From assembly GCF_003989825.1 (NCBI RefSeq), contig NZ_RZHE01000011.1, positions 62,001 through 126,000 of the forward strand: a DNA stretch of 64,000 nucleotides. Reading direction: 5' to 3'. Source of the DNA: Vreelandella populi. GTDB lineage: Bacteria; Pseudomonadota; Gammaproteobacteria; Pseudomonadales; Halomonadaceae. Made by a program: the position numbers and the translations under genes. The notes beneath the pieces were generated by a model that was not told where the DNA came from, ran no database searches, and saw only the letters and a program-made list of their open reading frames with translations. Of this stretch, positions 9,976-20,620 are shown piece by piece. Position 1 is the first letter of the stretch, and each line of letters begins with the position of its first letter.

Positions 9976-11594
9976 GCTTGCGCTTGTTCAAAATTCTTTG
10001 GGTGATTGCACGCCATCGGCTTGATACATTGATTCCCGTTGAGCGACTGCCCTTTTGGCTGCGCACGTTGATGTGGTTCTCACCGCTGCGGTTAATGGCC
10101 GTGGGCCGGCGTACACGCGGTGAACGACTACGTCTGGCACTGGAAGCACTCGGTCCCATTTTCATCAAATTTGGCCAGATGCTTTCCACACGGCGCGACC
10201 TTCTGCCCGAGGATATTGCGGATGAGCTTAGGCGCCTTCAGGATCAGGTGCCGCCCTTCCCTGGCGAGCTTGCCGTGGCCCGGGTTGAAAAAGAGCTTGA
10301 GATGTCGCTGACAGAGGCGTTTGCCGAATTTGAGCAGATGCCGCTCGCCTCGGCCTCCATTGCTCAGGTGCATGCTGCCAGGCTACACAGCGGCGAAGAG
10401 GTGGTGGTCAAAATCATTCGCCCGGGCATTGACCGCATCATGCGCCAGGACATGGCCCTGATGTATCAGGTCGCCAAGCTGCTTGCCAAGGTGCCCGAAG
10501 CGCGCAGGCTGCGCCCTGTGGAAGTTATCCGCGACTACGAATCAACGCTGTTCGATGAGCTCGACCTTTACAAGGAAGCGGCCAACACCTCCCAGCTCAA
10601 GCGTAATTTTAAAGACTCGCCGCTGTTGTTTGTGCCGACCATCTACTGGCCCTTTACGCGCCGTCATGTGATGGTTCAGGAGCGGATTCGCGGGATTCCC
10701 GTGGCGGATATCGATGCTTTGATGGCCAAGGGCGCCAACCTCAAGAAGCTGGCCGAGCGCGGCGTCGAGATATTCTTTACCCAGGTATTTCGCGACAACT
10801 TCTTTCACGCCGACATGCACCCTGGCAATATTTTCGTCAACTGCGACAATCCCGAAGACCCCCAGTACATCGCCATCGACTGCGGCATCGTGGGCAGCTT
10901 GACTCGCGAGGACCAGGACTATCTGGCGCGCAACCTGCTGGCCTTTTTCCATCAGGATTATTACGAAGTGGCCGCGCTGCATATCGAGTCAGGCTGGGTA
11001 GGCGAAAACACCCGTGCCAATGAGTTTGCCGCGGCCATTCGCACCGTTTGCGAGCCCATATTAGAAAAACCCTTAAAGGATATTTCCTTTGGCCAGGTGC
11101 TATTAGGGCTTTTTCAAACCGCACGCCGCTTCAATATGGAAGTACAGCCGCAGCTGGTGCTACTACAAAAGACCCTGCTCAATATTGAAGGCCTGGGCCG
11201 CCAGCTCTACCCGGAACTGGACCTGTGGAGTACCGCTAAACCGTATCTTGAGCAGTGGATGAAAGAGCGTGCGGGCGTCAGCGGCCTTTGGGAGTCGTTA
11301 AAGCGTCAGGCCCCCGAGCTTTCCCACCAGTTGCCGGAACTCCCCGTGCTTGCTCATCAGGCGCTTACCCGTATGGAAATCGAGCACCGCCAGCGCCACC
11401 AGCAGGTTGATGCCATTTACCATATGCAGCGCCATATGGCCCGCCAGGGAAAACGCCACTACCGTTTGCGCATAGGGTTTCTGCTGGTGGCCATCGCCTT
11501 GGCTTGGCAGCCGCTGAGCGGCTGGGCAAGTGCCCAGGAGTGGCCGGTGCTGGCCGCCGCGGGCCTTGGTCTGCTGCTGCTGCTGTGGCAATAG
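9972..11594 (+). CDS. ubiB: Ubiquinone biosynthesis regulatory ATPase/kinase-like protein UbiB
   Basis: The 540-residue protein has the atypical kinase features of the UbiB/ADCK family: the KxGQ motif in [18 protein letters not shown] near residue 65, the alanine-rich loop [11 protein letters not shown] near 125, and a DMHPGNIFV catalytic segment near 280 followed by AIDCGIVG. Two hydrophobic helices close the protein at about 495-540 ([14 protein letters not shown] and [14 protein letters not shown]), anchoring it in the inner membrane. UbiB is needed for ubiquinone synthesis, probably extracting lipid intermediates through ATPase activity. Its ATG overlaps the ubiJ stop. Confidence 0.97.
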   Translation: MSLRLFKILWVIARHRLDTLIPVERLPFWLRTLMWFSPLRLMAVGRRTRGERLRLALEALGPIFIKFGQMLSTRRDLLPEDIADELRRLQDQVPPFPGELAVARVEKELEMSLTEAFAEFEQMPLASASIAQVHAARLHSGEEVVVKIIRPGIDRIMRQDMALMYQVAKLLAKVPEARRLRPVEVIRDYESTLFDELDLYKEAANTSQLKRNFKDSPLLFVPTIYWPFTRRHVMVQERIRGIPVADIDALMAKGANLKKLAERGVEIFFTQVFRDNFFHADMHPGNIFVNCDNPEDPQYIAIDCGIVGSLTREDQDYLARNLLAFFHQDYYEVAALHIESGWVGENTRANEFAAAIRTVCEPILEKPLKDISFGQVLLGLFQTARRFNMEVQPQLVLLQKTLLNIEGLGRQLYPELDLWSTAKPYLEQWMKERAGVSGLWESLKRQAPELSHQLPELPVLAHQALTRMEIEHRQRHQQVDAIYHMQRHMARQGKRHYRLRIGFLLVAIALAWQPLSGWASAQEWPVLAAAGLGLLLLLWQ

Positions 11595-11636
11595 TCAATC
11601 AGGCAATAGCGATGCCTACTGTTTAAAAGGAGAGTC

Positions 11637-11996
11637 ATGAACACGCCCCCCACACCTGAGCCTGCACCCGTGCTGGACACCCTGGCCGAGGTGCTCAGAG
11701 AGCGTCGAAACGCCTCTCCAGATAATTCTTATGTCGCTTCCTTGCATCACAAGGGTTTGAACAAGATACTCGAAAAAGTAGGCGAGGAAGCGACGGAAAC
11801 GCTGCTGGCCGCCAAGGATGCCGAGCACGGCAGCGAAGAACAGCGTCAGGCGGTGATCGCAGAAACGGCTGACCTGTGGTTTCATAGTCTGGTCATGCTG
11901 TCTCACCTGGAGCTTGACCATCAGGATGTTTTAAATGAGCTGGCGCGACGCTTTGGCATTTCCGGCCATGACGAAAAAGCCGCTCGTACGCCATAA
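11637..11996 (+). CDS. hisE: Phosphoribosyl-ATP pyrophosphatase HisE
   Basis: The 119-residue MazG-like all-alpha protein matches His[24 protein letters not shown], then [19 protein letters not shown] with the metal-binding glutamates, and [16 protein letters not shown]. It hydrolyses phosphoribosyl-ATP to phosphoribosyl-AMP, step two of histidine synthesis. The start ATG at 11637 follows AAGGAGAG. The usual partner hisI, which lies between ubiB and hisE in Pseudomonas, is absent; only 42 bases separate ubiB from hisE. Histidine synthesis therefore needs a hisI elsewhere. tatA begins 34 bases later. Confidence 0.95.
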   Translation: MNTPPTPEPAPVLDTLAEVLRERRNASPDNSYVASLHHKGLNKILEKVGEEATETLLAAKDAEHGSEEQRQAVIAETADLWFHSLVMLSHLELDHQDVLNELARRFGISGHDEKAARTP

Positions 11997-12030
11997 TGGT
12001 CCGACGACCCGAATCAATGAGGAAATGCAT

Positions 12031-12294
12031 ATGTTAGGTGGCATCAGTATTTGGCAGTTGCTGATTGTATTAGGCATCATCATCCTGATCTTCGGCACCA
12101 AAAAATTGCGCAACGTGGGCAGCGACCTGGGTGGCGCTGTCAAGGGCTTCAAGAAAGCCGTCCATGAAGATGAAAAGGACGAGAAACCTGACGCCGACCA
12201 GCCTCACGCCAAGGTAGGCCATGAAGAGCCGGTCAATACCTACGACGTGCAGGCGGAAGAGAAACCTATGCCCCGCAGCGAAGAGCGCAAATAA
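12031..12294 (+). CDS. tatA: Sec-independent translocase subunit TatA
   Basis: The 87-residue protein starts [20 protein letters not shown], the single TatA membrane helix, followed by the [23 protein letters not shown] amphipathic helix and an acidic tail. TatA oligomers form the passage for folded, twin-arginine-signal proteins across the inner membrane. The frame is open upstream to 11935, but the ATG at 12031 fits the family start and is preceded by GAGGA. An ATG two codons earlier (12025) is also possible. tatB begins three bases after the stop. Confidence 0.95.
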   Translation: MLGGISIWQLLIVLGIIILIFGTKKLRNVGSDLGGAVKGFKKAVHEDEKDEKPDADQPHAKVGHEEPVNTYDVQAEEKPMPRSEERK

Positions 12295-12297
12295 TCT

Positions 12298-12732
12298 ATG
12301 CTGGATATCGGTTTTCTTGAACTGATGCTGATCGGCATCGTTGGGCTGTTGGTACTTGGCCCCGAGCGCCTCCCTCGGGCGGCGCGCACGACCGGCCTGT
12401 GGGTTGGCAAGATCAAGCGCACGATATCCGGCATGCAGCGCGAAATCAGCGCCCAGCTTGAAGCCGAAGAGCTGCGCCAGACGCTCAAGGACCAGCAGAA
12501 GTCCCTGAACAACAGCCTGAAGAAGGCCAAGCAGGAGGTGGAAAGCATTGCCGAACCCTCCTCGCCAGCAGCGTCTAAAGCCACTGCTCAGGTACCCAAG
12601 GAAACCGAGCGGCGCGTGGCTCAGGCAAGTGCGCAGCTTGATGACGCCCTGCAGGAAGTCAACGACACGCCGCCCGAGTCCGCCTCTTCAGAAACTCCGG
12701 CGACCTCTCACAAGGATAGCAATCACCCATGA
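12298..12732 (+). CDS. tatB: Sec-independent translocase subunit TatB
   Basis: The 144-residue protein begins MLDIGFLELMLIGIVGLLVL, a membrane helix, then GPERLPRAARTTGLWVGKIK, which is diagnostic for TatB rather than TatA. A long amphipathic helix and a low-complexity Ala/Ser/Thr/Pro tail follow. TatB works with TatC in recognising twin-arginine signal peptides. The stop overlaps the tatC start by four bases (12729-12732, ATGA), so translation is coupled. Confidence 0.95.
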   Translation: MLDIGFLELMLIGIVGLLVLGPERLPRAARTTGLWVGKIKRTISGMQREISAQLEAEELRQTLKDQQKSLNNSLKKAKQEVESIAEPSSPAASKATAQVPKETERRVAQASAQLDDALQEVNDTPPESASSETPATSHKDSNHP

Positions 12733-13511
12733 GCACTCCTGGCGACTCTCGGGAGCCCCCGCAGGACCAGCAGCAGGCACCGCTGATCGAACACCTTATC
12801 GAGCTGCGCATGCGGCTGGTGCGGGCGGTCGCCGTGGTACTGGTGGTTTTTCTGGGCCTCTACGCTTTTGCCAATGATATCTACAGCTTTGTGGCCGAGC
12901 CGTTAATGGCCCTTCTGCCGCCCGGCTCACAGATGATTGCCACCGAAGTGGCCTCGCCTTTTCTAGCCCCCTTCAAGCTGACCTTGGTGGTCGCGGTCTT
13001 TATTGCGATTCCGTTCGTGCTTCACCAGGCATGGGCATTTATTGCTCCCGGACTTTATGACAATGAAAAAGCGCTGGCGGTGCCCATTCTGGTATCCAGC
13101 ATCGCGCTCTTCTATGCAGGCGCTGCGTTTGCCTATTATGTGGTATTCCCACTGCTGTTTGCCTTTTTCACCCAGACAGGCCCTGAAAACGTCGCGGTGA
13201 TGACTGATATCAACCAGTATTTAAACTTCGTGCTAAAGCTCTTCTTTGCTTTCGGCCTGGCGTTTGAAATACCTATCGCAACGTTTTTATTGATTCTGTC
13301 TGGGGCAACCAGCGTTGAAAGCCTTTCCAAAAAGCGGCCGTACATTTTTCTGGGTTGCTTTGTAGTGGGCATGCTGCTGACGCCACCGGATGTGGTATCA
13401 CAAAGCCTGCTCGCCCTGCCCATGTATCTGCTTTATGAGGTAGGCCTGCTATTTGGCCGCCTAGTGCGCAAAAAGCGTGAGGAAAGAGAAGTAGAAGAGC
13501 AGGACCCTTAG
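12729..13511 (+). CDS. tatC: Sec-independent translocase core subunit TatC
   Basis: The 260-residue polytopic protein has six predicted membrane segments and the TatC opening LIEHLIELRMRLVRAVAVVL near residue 18. SPFLAPFKLTLVVAVFIAIPFVLHQ and FFTQTGPENVAVMTDINQYLNF also match the family. TatC binds the twin-arginine signal peptide. The charged tail KKREEREVEEQDP is cytoplasmic. The tatABC cluster is complete and ends at a bidirectional terminator before the oppositely oriented elbB. Confidence 0.97.
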   Translation: MSTPGDSREPPQDQQQAPLIEHLIELRMRLVRAVAVVLVVFLGLYAFANDIYSFVAEPLMALLPPGSQMIATEVASPFLAPFKLTLVVAVFIAIPFVLHQAWAFIAPGLYDNEKALAVPILVSSIALFYAGAAFAYYVVFPLLFAFFTQTGPENVAVMTDINQYLNFVLKLFFAFGLAFEIPIATFLLILSGATSVESLSKKRPYIFLGCFVVGMLLTPPDVVSQSLLALPMYLLYEVGLLFGRLVRKKREEREVEEQDP

Positions 13512-13562
13512 TACTCCATTTGCCCTAGGCGTTCGCTCCAAGCTCTTTAAAGCGTTCACGAT

Positions 13563-13597
13563 AAAAAGCCCTGTCAACCAAGATGACAGGGCTTTTG
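13563..13597. terminator. Bidirectional terminator between tatC and elbB
   Basis: AAAAGCCCTGTCA and TGACAGGGCTTTT form a 13-bp perfect stem with a 7-base loop, flanked by A-rich sequence on the left and T-rich on the right. It can end transcription of tatC on the plus strand and elbB on the minus strand. Confidence 0.9.
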
Positions 13598-13621
13598 GGT
13601 TTAGCGTGCTGAGCGTTGGCG

Positions 13622-14299
13622 TTATTGATTTAACACTTTCTGATCCATCATCTCACCGATTCGATCCACCAGCTTGAAAATACCGGTGGCAGCTTCACTG
13701 ATCCGGGTCGCCAGCATATAGGCGGGGGTTGTCACGACACGGTGTTCAAGGTCCACCACAATATCATCCACTGCGCAGCTGCGGTGCAGACCACCCATGG
13801 CGCTGATGGCTCCCGCAACGCTCGGGTCATGACCAACGGTGACTGCAATGCTGTCGCCTAAAAGGCGTGGCACTAGTACGGGAGAAATACACATCATGCC
13901 AATCGGCTTGGCGTTTTCCCAGAACGGCGTCAGAGTCTCTTTAAGAGCATCCAAAACCTGCATGCCGTCGCCTTCGCTGGCAAAGTCGGAAAGGTTTTTA
14001 GCCACGCCGAAACCGCCCGGTACGATCACCGCGTCAAATTCATCGGCTTTCAGCTCTTCAAGCGGCTGTATATCGCCGCGGGCAAGGCGCGCTGATTCCT
14101 GCAATACATTGCGGGACTCGCCTTCAACCGGCTCCTGAGTAAGGTGGTTAATTACATGATGCTGCTCTATGTCGGGCGCAAAGCAGCGGTAACCGATGCC
14201 CAACTGATCCAAACGCAGCAGCGTCAATGTGGTTTCATAGATTTCTGAACCATCAAAAACGCCACAGCCTGCCAATACGACTGCCACCTGTTTGGTCAT
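13622..14299 (-). CDS. elbB: ElbB, DJ-1/PfpI-like isoprenoid biosynthesis glyoxalase
   Basis: The 225-residue protein starts MTKQVAVVLAGCGVFDGSE, the distinctive ElbB opening, and has a class I glutamine-amidotransferase-like fold. The putative nucleophile cysteine lies in IGMMCISPVLVP near residue 128, after the FDAVIVPGGFGVAKNLSDFA loop. ElbB has weak glyoxalase activity in E. coli and was linked genetically to isoprenoid production; its true role is unsettled. The ATG at 14299 is chosen because AAGGAG precedes it closely on the minus strand, rather than the longer frame from 14341. Confidence 0.93.
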   Translation of the reverse strand: MTKQVAVVLAGCGVFDGSEIYETTLTLLRLDQLGIGYRCFAPDIEQHHVINHLTQEPVEGESRNVLQESARLARGDIQPLEELKADEFDAVIVPGGFGVAKNLSDFASEGDGMQVLDALKETLTPFWENAKPIGMMCISPVLVPRLLGDSIAVTVGHDPSVAGAISAMGGLHRSCAVDDIVVDLEHRVVTTPAYMLATRISEAATGIFKLVDRIGEMMDQKVLNQ

Positions 14300-14408
14300 G
14301 CCTTTCTCCTTGTCCCTGGGTTGCCTATTGTGATCAGGCAATCAACTGCTCACTTTAGTCAGTCTGGAAGAGAGCCACAAGACGGCTTTCGCCGTAAGCC
14401 ATGCCTGA

Positions 14409-15479
<1,071 letters not shown>

Positions 15480-15492
15480 TTCATATGTCACT

Positions 15493-15530
15493 AAGATGAC
15501 AAATAGGTGACGCTTATTTGTCATCTTTCT
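15493..15530 (+). terminator. 13-bp perfect inverted repeat after hemB
   Basis: AAGATGACAAATA (15493-15505) pairs perfectly with TATTTGTCATCTT (15515-15527) across a 9-base loop and is followed by TTCT. It lies 14 bases after the hemB stop. The stem is AT-rich, so it could be a weak terminator or an operator in the ppk1 leader. It was compared with the PhoB box and does not match well. Confidence 0.55.
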
Positions 15531-15598
15531 CCCCCATACTGCTTCAAGCGCTAGCGATCGCGCTATGCTAGTTAAAGCCATTACTGCGGGGAGCAATT

Positions 15599-17791
15599 AT
15601 GGACGAGCACGTTTCAACATCCACGACGCTATCATTAAATGAATCACCTGGCGTCGAAGGTGATGGCCTGCCTTTGCGTATTAATCGTACGCTTAGCGGC
15701 GTACACGCCAGAGAGGCGCTGAGCGAAACCGACCTTGACGACCCGCAGCTTTATTTCAACCGCGAGCTTTCCCACCTTCAGTTCAATATTCGCGTGCTGG
15801 AACAGGCGTTAGACGATGCTCATCCGTTGCTTAACCGCCTGATGTTTTTATTGATTTTCTCATCCAATATGGATGAGTTCTTCGAAATCCGCGTGGCAGG
15901 TTTAAAACATCAGATGGCGCTGGGCGATGATACAACAGCCGCCGATGGCCGCCTGCCCAAGGCGGTGCTTGCTGAAATTTCAGAAATAGCCCATAAGCAG
16001 ATCGCTCGGCAGTACCAGATTCTTAATGACACCCTGCTTCCCGCACTGGAGCATCAGGGGCTCCGCTTTCGCCGCCGCGACCAGTGGACCGATGAGCAGA
16101 AAGCCTGGGTGTATGAGCTGTTCAACAACGAAATTATGCCGGTCATCAGTCCGATCGGCCTTGACCCTTCACATCCCTTTCCCCGACTGGTTAACAAAAG
16201 CCTTAATTTTATTGTTGAGCTGGAAGGCAAGGATGCCTTTGGCCGAGCCGGGGGCATGGCGATTCTCCCCGCGCCGCGCTCGCTCCCCCGGCTGATGCCC
16301 CTGCCCAAAGAGCTGTGTGCCGAAGGGTTTTCTGAGTATGTTTTCCTGTCATCAATGATTCATGCCCATGCCGAGGAGCTGTTTCCTGGCATGCGTGTGC
16401 GTGGCTGCTATCAGTTCCGGCTGACCCGTAATGCGGACATGACCGTGGACCCTGAAGAGGTCTCGGACCTGGCCTCTGCGTTACGCGGCGAGCTCCTCGC
16501 TCGGCGCTACGGCCGTGGCGTGCGCCTGGAAGTCGCCGACAACTGCCCAGATGACCTGACCAACTTCTTGATGCGCCAGTTTGAGCTGGATGCAGAGGAT
16601 CTATACCGCGTTCAGGGGCCGGTTAACTTAACCCGCATGATGTCAGTGTTAGGCGATGTTGACCGCCCTGAGTTGGTGTATCGCCCTTACACGCCGAGCC
16701 TTCCCAAGGCGCTGAAAAGCGGCAGTCTGTTTGATGCCATTGCTAAAAACGACGTACTTCTGCACCACCCATTCCAGTCGTTCTCACCCATCGAGGAGCT
16801 GCTGCGTGAAGCCGCCCGCGACCCCGATGTGCTGGCCATCAAGCAGACGCTTTACCGTACGGGGGCTGACTCGTCTATTGTCAGCGCCTTGGTAGAGGCG
16901 GCAAGTCAGGGTAAAGAAGTGACCGTGGTGATCGAGCTGCGCGCCCGTTTTGATGAAGCGGACAACCTGCAGCTTGCCTCACGTCTGCAGGAAGCCGGTG
17001 CTATCGTCATTTATGGCGTGATGGCGTACAAGACGCACGCCAAGATGTTGCATATCGTTCGGCGAGAGAAGGGGGAGCTGCGTCATTACGCCCACCTAGG
17101 CACGGGCAACTATCACGCCAAGACCGCCAAGCTGTATACCGATTACAGCCTTCTGACGGCCAATAAAGCGCTATGCGCCGATGTACACAAGGTGTTCCAG
17201 CAGCTTTCCGGAATGGGCCGGGCACGCAAGATTGATACGCTGTTGCATGCCCCCTTCACCCTGCATGAACGCTTGGTGGAAATGATTGATCGTGAGGCCC
17301 AACTGGCTCTTAAGGGCAAGCGCGGGCATATCATTATCAAGTGCAACTCATTGACTGAGCCCAAACTGATTAAAGCGCTTTACCGCGCCTCTCAAGCGGG
17401 CGTTGAGTGTGACCTGATCATTCGTGGCATGTGCTGCTTGAAGCCCAATCTGCCCGGCATTTCTGAAAATATCCGCGTGCGATCGATCATCGGCCGGTTT
17501 CTGGAGCATACCCGAGTCTTTCATTTCCATAACGACGGCAAGTCAGAGATCTGGTGCTCAAGTGCCGATTTCATGTCACGCAACATGTTCCACCGGGTCG
17601 AGACCTGCTTTCCGCTGCTGGATAAAAAACTCGCCACCCGGGTGCGCAAGGACCTGGAAACCTACCTGGTCGATAATTGCCAGAGCTGGCTGCTGCAAAG
17701 TGATGGCTGTTACCGCTTGCAAGACCCCAGTAACGGCGATGCTATCAGCGCTCAGGAAACCCTGCTTTACGCCTACGCGACCAAAAGCTAG
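15599..17791 (+). CDS. ppk1: Polyphosphate kinase 1
   Basis: The 730-residue protein polymerises the gamma-phosphate of ATP into polyphosphate. The N-domain begins LYFNRELSHLQFNIRVLEQA near residue 50. The catalytic domains contain YGVMAYKTHAKMLHIVRRE near 475, which fits the autophosphorylated-histidine region, then HLGTGNYHAKTAKLYTDY, and the second conserved histidine in HTRVFHFHNDGKSEIW near 640. Length is about 40 residues above E. coli PPK because of an N-terminal extension. GGGGAGC precedes the ATG. Adjacency to hemB is also seen in Pseudomonas. No clear Pho box was found. Confidence 0.96.
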   Translation: MDEHVSTSTTLSLNESPGVEGDGLPLRINRTLSGVHAREALSETDLDDPQLYFNRELSHLQFNIRVLEQALDDAHPLLNRLMFLLIFSSNMDEFFEIRVAGLKHQMALGDDTTAADGRLPKAVLAEISEIAHKQIARQYQILNDTLLPALEHQGLRFRRRDQWTDEQKAWVYELFNNEIMPVISPIGLDPSHPFPRLVNKSLNFIVELEGKDAFGRAGGMAILPAPRSLPRLMPLPKELCAEGFSEYVFLSSMIHAHAEELFPGMRVRGCYQFRLTRNADMTVDPEEVSDLASALRGELLARRYGRGVRLEVADNCPDDLTNFLMRQFELDAEDLYRVQGPVNLTRMMSVLGDVDRPELVYRPYTPSLPKALKSGSLFDAIAKNDVLLHHPFQSFSPIEELLREAARDPDVLAIKQTLYRTGADSSIVSALVEAASQGKEVTVVIELRARFDEADNLQLASRLQEAGAIVIYGVMAYKTHAKMLHIVRREKGELRHYAHLGTGNYHAKTAKLYTDYSLLTANKALCADVHKVFQQLSGMGRARKIDTLLHAPFTLHERLVEMIDREAQLALKGKRGHIIIKCNSLTEPKLIKALYRASQAGVECDLIIRGMCCLKPNLPGISENIRVRSIIGRFLEHTRVFHFHNDGKSEIWCSSADFMSRNMFHRVETCFPLLDKKLATRVRKDLETYLVDNCQSWLLQSDGCYRLQDPSNGDAISAQETLLYAYATKS

Positions 17792-18102
17792 CCGTGGCGT
17801 TAACGCCAAAGGCCGGCAACCACCGACCTTTGGCGTGCGTTTAGATATAGTCAGCCCCACAGCGATACGTTCATTCAAACCAGGTGAAATAGCCTGCCGA
17901 CCAACTCTTTTCAGTACTTTTCTTTTCAGAAAACCTCAGCACTATTTTTAAATTCATATGAGTTATAGATACGTACATGGTTAAGCGTATGAACAACTAT
18001 CACGATAAATTGTTTTTACATGAATAATTTCACATGCCTTGGTTAACCCGTTACCATTACCCGATCTAATTTTTATTATTAGTAAGGTGAATAAAACTCA
18101 AC
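17792..18102. other. Intergenic region between ppk1 and metR
   Basis: No gene is supported. ACGCCAAAGG (17803-17812) and CCTTTGGCGT (17827-17836) form a perfect 10-bp stem just after the ppk1 stop, probably a terminator although the T-run is poor (GCGTTT). From about 17900 the sequence becomes AT-rich and should contain the metR promoter. A palindrome TGAATAATTTCA lies at 18021-18032. Confidence 0.5.
18021..18032. promoter_or_regulatory. Possible MetR operator (TGAA-N4-TTCA)
   Basis: The palindrome TGAATAATTTCA resembles the MetR consensus TGAA-N5-TTCA but its spacer is one base short. It lies about 70 bases upstream of the metR start, where an autoregulatory site would be expected. This is a weak assignment resting on half-site identity and position. 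Confidence 0.3.
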
Positions 18103-19041
18103 ATGATTGAATTACGCCATCTACGCACGCTGCTTGCCCTGCGTGAGACGGGGTCGTTGGTGGAGGCGGCCGAACGCGTTCACCTTACCCAATCGGCGCT
18201 TTCTCATCAGTTAAAAGATCTGGAGAGCCGGGTTAACAGTGCGCTGTTTGTGCGTAAAACGCGTCCGGTTGAATTTACCCGCGCCGGTTTGCGGCTATTA
18301 ACGCTGGCCGATCAAATACTGCCGGAGGTGCGCAAGGCTGAGCGCGATGTGGCGCGCCTGGCAGGCACCGAGCAGGGCCGCCTGCATATGGCCATTGAGT
18401 GCCATAGCTGCTTTCAGTGGCTGATGCCGACGGTAGATTACTTTCGTGACCACTGGCCTGAAGTAGAAATTGATATCCCCAGCGGCCACCACTTCGACCC
18501 ATTGCCTGCACTGGCCCGCGAACAGCTTGATCTGGTGATTACCGCCGACCCCCAGCCGCTTGACGGCGTGCACTATGCGCCGCTGTTTCGCTATGAAGGG
18601 CTTCTGGCCGTGGCAAAACAGCACCCCTATGCTGGGCAAGGCTTCGTGGAGCCGCAGGCACTGGGAGACCAGACGCTGATCACCTACCCCGTTGAGCAGT
18701 CTCGCCTGGATATTTTCACCCAGTTCCTGGACCCGGCCAACGTACGCCCCCAAGAGATCCGTACGGCGGAGCTCACCATCATGATGATGCAGCTGGTTGC
18801 TAGCGGACGCGGCGTTTGTGCGCTGCCCAACTGGGCGCTGACGGAATACCTGGAGCGGGACTACGTCAGTGCCGTGAAACTGGGGGAAAGTGGTATCTGG
18901 AGCACGCTTTACGCCGCCGTTCGGGAAGAGACCCTGGAGGCCCCCTGGATGCAGGATTTTTTACGCACTGCCCAAGAGACCTCGTTTGCCGTGCTATCCG
19001 GGATTAAGCCAGCGGCTCACGACGAGGAATCAGCAGCGTGA
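18103..19041 (+). CDS. metR: LysR-type transcriptional regulator, MetR family
   Basis: The 312-residue regulator has an N-terminal winged helix (MIELRHLRTLLALRETGSL, then AAERVHLTQSALSHQLKDLE) and a periplasmic-binding-like effector domain. MetR-like features are IECHSCFQWLMPTVDYFRDHWPEVEIDI near 98 and FQSQ-like ligand-loop sequence around YPVEQSRLDIFTQFL near 205. MetR activates methionine genes using homocysteine as co-regulator. No met gene is adjacent, so targets lie elsewhere. Its 3' end overlaps the histidine kinase gene on the other strand by 38 bases. Confidence 0.88.
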   Translation: MIELRHLRTLLALRETGSLVEAAERVHLTQSALSHQLKDLESRVNSALFVRKTRPVEFTRAGLRLLTLADQILPEVRKAERDVARLAGTEQGRLHMAIECHSCFQWLMPTVDYFRDHWPEVEIDIPSGHHFDPLPALAREQLDLVITADPQPLDGVHYAPLFRYEGLLAVAKQHPYAGQGFVEPQALGDQTLITYPVEQSRLDIFTQFLDPANVRPQEIRTAELTIMMMQLVASGRGVCALPNWALTEYLERDYVSAVKLGESGIWSTLYAAVREETLEAPWMQDFLRTAQETSFAVLSGIKPAAHDEESAA

Positions 19042-20599
19042 AGCGGGCGCCGCCCAAGGTTGGGCTGGTATCCACCGTGACACTGCCCCCATGGCCTGCC
19101 ATGATTTTCTGGACAATGGATAACCCCAGGCCATAGCCGCCCAGGCTACGCGCCCGACTATCATCCAGGCGAGTAAACGGCTTGAATATATCCACACGAG
19201 CTTCAAACGGAATGCCCGGACCATCGTCTTCAACGTCGATACGCACTAGGTGCTCCTCGCTCCAGAGCCGAATCGTGACGTGTTTTTTACCATAGCGGCA
19301 GGCGTTGCCCACCAGGTTCTGCAGCGCCCGCTGCAAGTAGCGTGGCTCGGCTAGAAGCTCGATTTCAGGGCCTTCAGCAAGTGACAGGGTAAGCTCCTTG
19401 TGCAACGGTGCCAGCGTATCAATCACCCGTTCGGCCATGGCTCGGCAGTCCACCAGCGCCATTTCAAGTTCGGCACCGTTAACCGTTTCACTGCCCAGGC
19501 GGGCATAGGTAAGAATTTCGTCCACCAGTTCGTCAAGCTCGGCAATATCGGCATCAATACCCTGTAACTGACGCCGAATAGCCGGCTGGTCGGTCATGTC
19601 CTCCACCATCTGAACGGCAAAACGGATCCGTGCCACGGGGGTGCGCAGCTCATGAGAAACGGCACGAATCATCTCCTGCTGGCCGCGTAACAGCGTTTGT
19701 ACCTGACTTGCCATGCCGTTGAAGGCCATTCCCAGGCGGCCCAGAAAATCATCGCTCTCTACCTTGACGCGCGTTTCCAGCCTGCCGCTGGCGATCCGGG
19801 TGGCGGCCAGCTCCAGGCGTGCCATACGCGTTTCAAGACGGCGCATAATTAGATAGATGATTAAGCACAGTACTACCATGACCCCGATCAGCAGCGGCAG
19901 CTGCAAGTTCATGGGTAGCGTACTACTTTGAGTAACAGGCCCGGCCATGATCCAGGCCTCTTCATTGGGCACCTGGTAGAGCAAACTAATGGCCAGTTTC
20001 TCGGAGGCCAGCAGGGTAAGAACATTGCCTAGGGCCAGCTGACCTTGCTGTTGAGGTGTTAAATTATCCGGCGGGCTAGTCAACAGTAACAGCGGCCAGC
20101 TGCCGGAGCGCAACGTAGCCAGAGAGGCTTCACGCTCTTCACTTGGCAACGTTGCCAGCCACTCCCCTAGCAGTAATATACTGCCCTGCCACTGGCGCTC
20201 GCTCCAGATAGGCAGGGTTGCCTCCAGCAGCCACTGACTTTCCGGCAGCCGCTGACGAAGACGCCATGGATCTTCAGTCACGAGTACACTGCCACGCTCA
20301 ATCCGCCGAGAGGCAAAGTAGCCAAGCTCAACCTCACCAATGCGCCGCAGGGTCAGCTGCATCCCCAGCCGCTCGGCAAAATGGCTGATCAGCTGTTCCC
20401 GCTCATTCTCGGCGGCGTCGGCCAGTTGACGCGTCATCAACGACATGGGTAGCGCCGCAAGCTGCTCGCGATGCTCCTCATTGCGCACCTGCTCAATAAC
20501 CGAGCGGCCGCCTAACATGATCAGCAGTACGACGCACAATGCCAAACCTAACAATAAGTAGAACTTTAAAAACGAGCTGTGGCTAAGCGGCCGTTGCAT
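19004..20599 (-). CDS. Sensor histidine kinase, RstB-like
   Basis: The 531-residue inner-membrane kinase has two transmembrane segments (about 10-32, FLKFYLLLGLALCVVLLIML, and about 230-250, LPLLIGVMVVLCLIIYLIM) enclosing a large periplasmic sensor domain. A HAMP linker follows, then the H-box RAVSHELRTPVARIRFAV near residue 315, N-box ALQNLVGNACRYGKKH and G-boxes DVEDDGPGIPFE and GGYGLGLSIVQKIM. The periplasmic region and kinase core look like RstB, whose stimulus is uncertain (low magnesium, acidity or peptide signals in enterics). It follows its response regulator by 21 bases. Confidence 0.88.
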   Translation of the reverse strand: MQRPLSHSSFLKFYLLLGLALCVVLLIMLGGRSVIEQVRNEEHREQLAALPMSLMTRQLADAAENEREQLISHFAERLGMQLTLRRIGEVELGYFASRRIERGSVLVTEDPWRLRQRLPESQWLLEATLPIWSERQWQGSILLLGEWLATLPSEEREASLATLRSGSWPLLLLTSPPDNLTPQQQGQLALGNVLTLLASEKLAISLLYQVPNEEAWIMAGPVTQSSTLPMNLQLPLLIGVMVVLCLIIYLIMRRLETRMARLELAATRIASGRLETRVKVESDDFLGRLGMAFNGMASQVQTLLRGQQEMIRAVSHELRTPVARIRFAVQMVEDMTDQPAIRRQLQGIDADIAELDELVDEILTYARLGSETVNGAELEMALVDCRAMAERVIDTLAPLHKELTLSLAEGPEIELLAEPRYLQRALQNLVGNACRYGKKHVTIRLWSEEHLVRIDVEDDGPGIPFEARVDIFKPFTRLDDSRARSLGGYGLGLSIVQKIMAGHGGSVTVDTSPTLGGARFTLLIPRREPLA

Positions 20600-20620
20600 G
20601 ATACCTGCCCCTTACGTTCA

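Noticed and set aside
15480..15598. Pho box upstream of ppk1
   Set aside because: TGTCA-like pieces are present but spacing and orientation do not fit the PhoB consensus; they belong to an inverted repeat.
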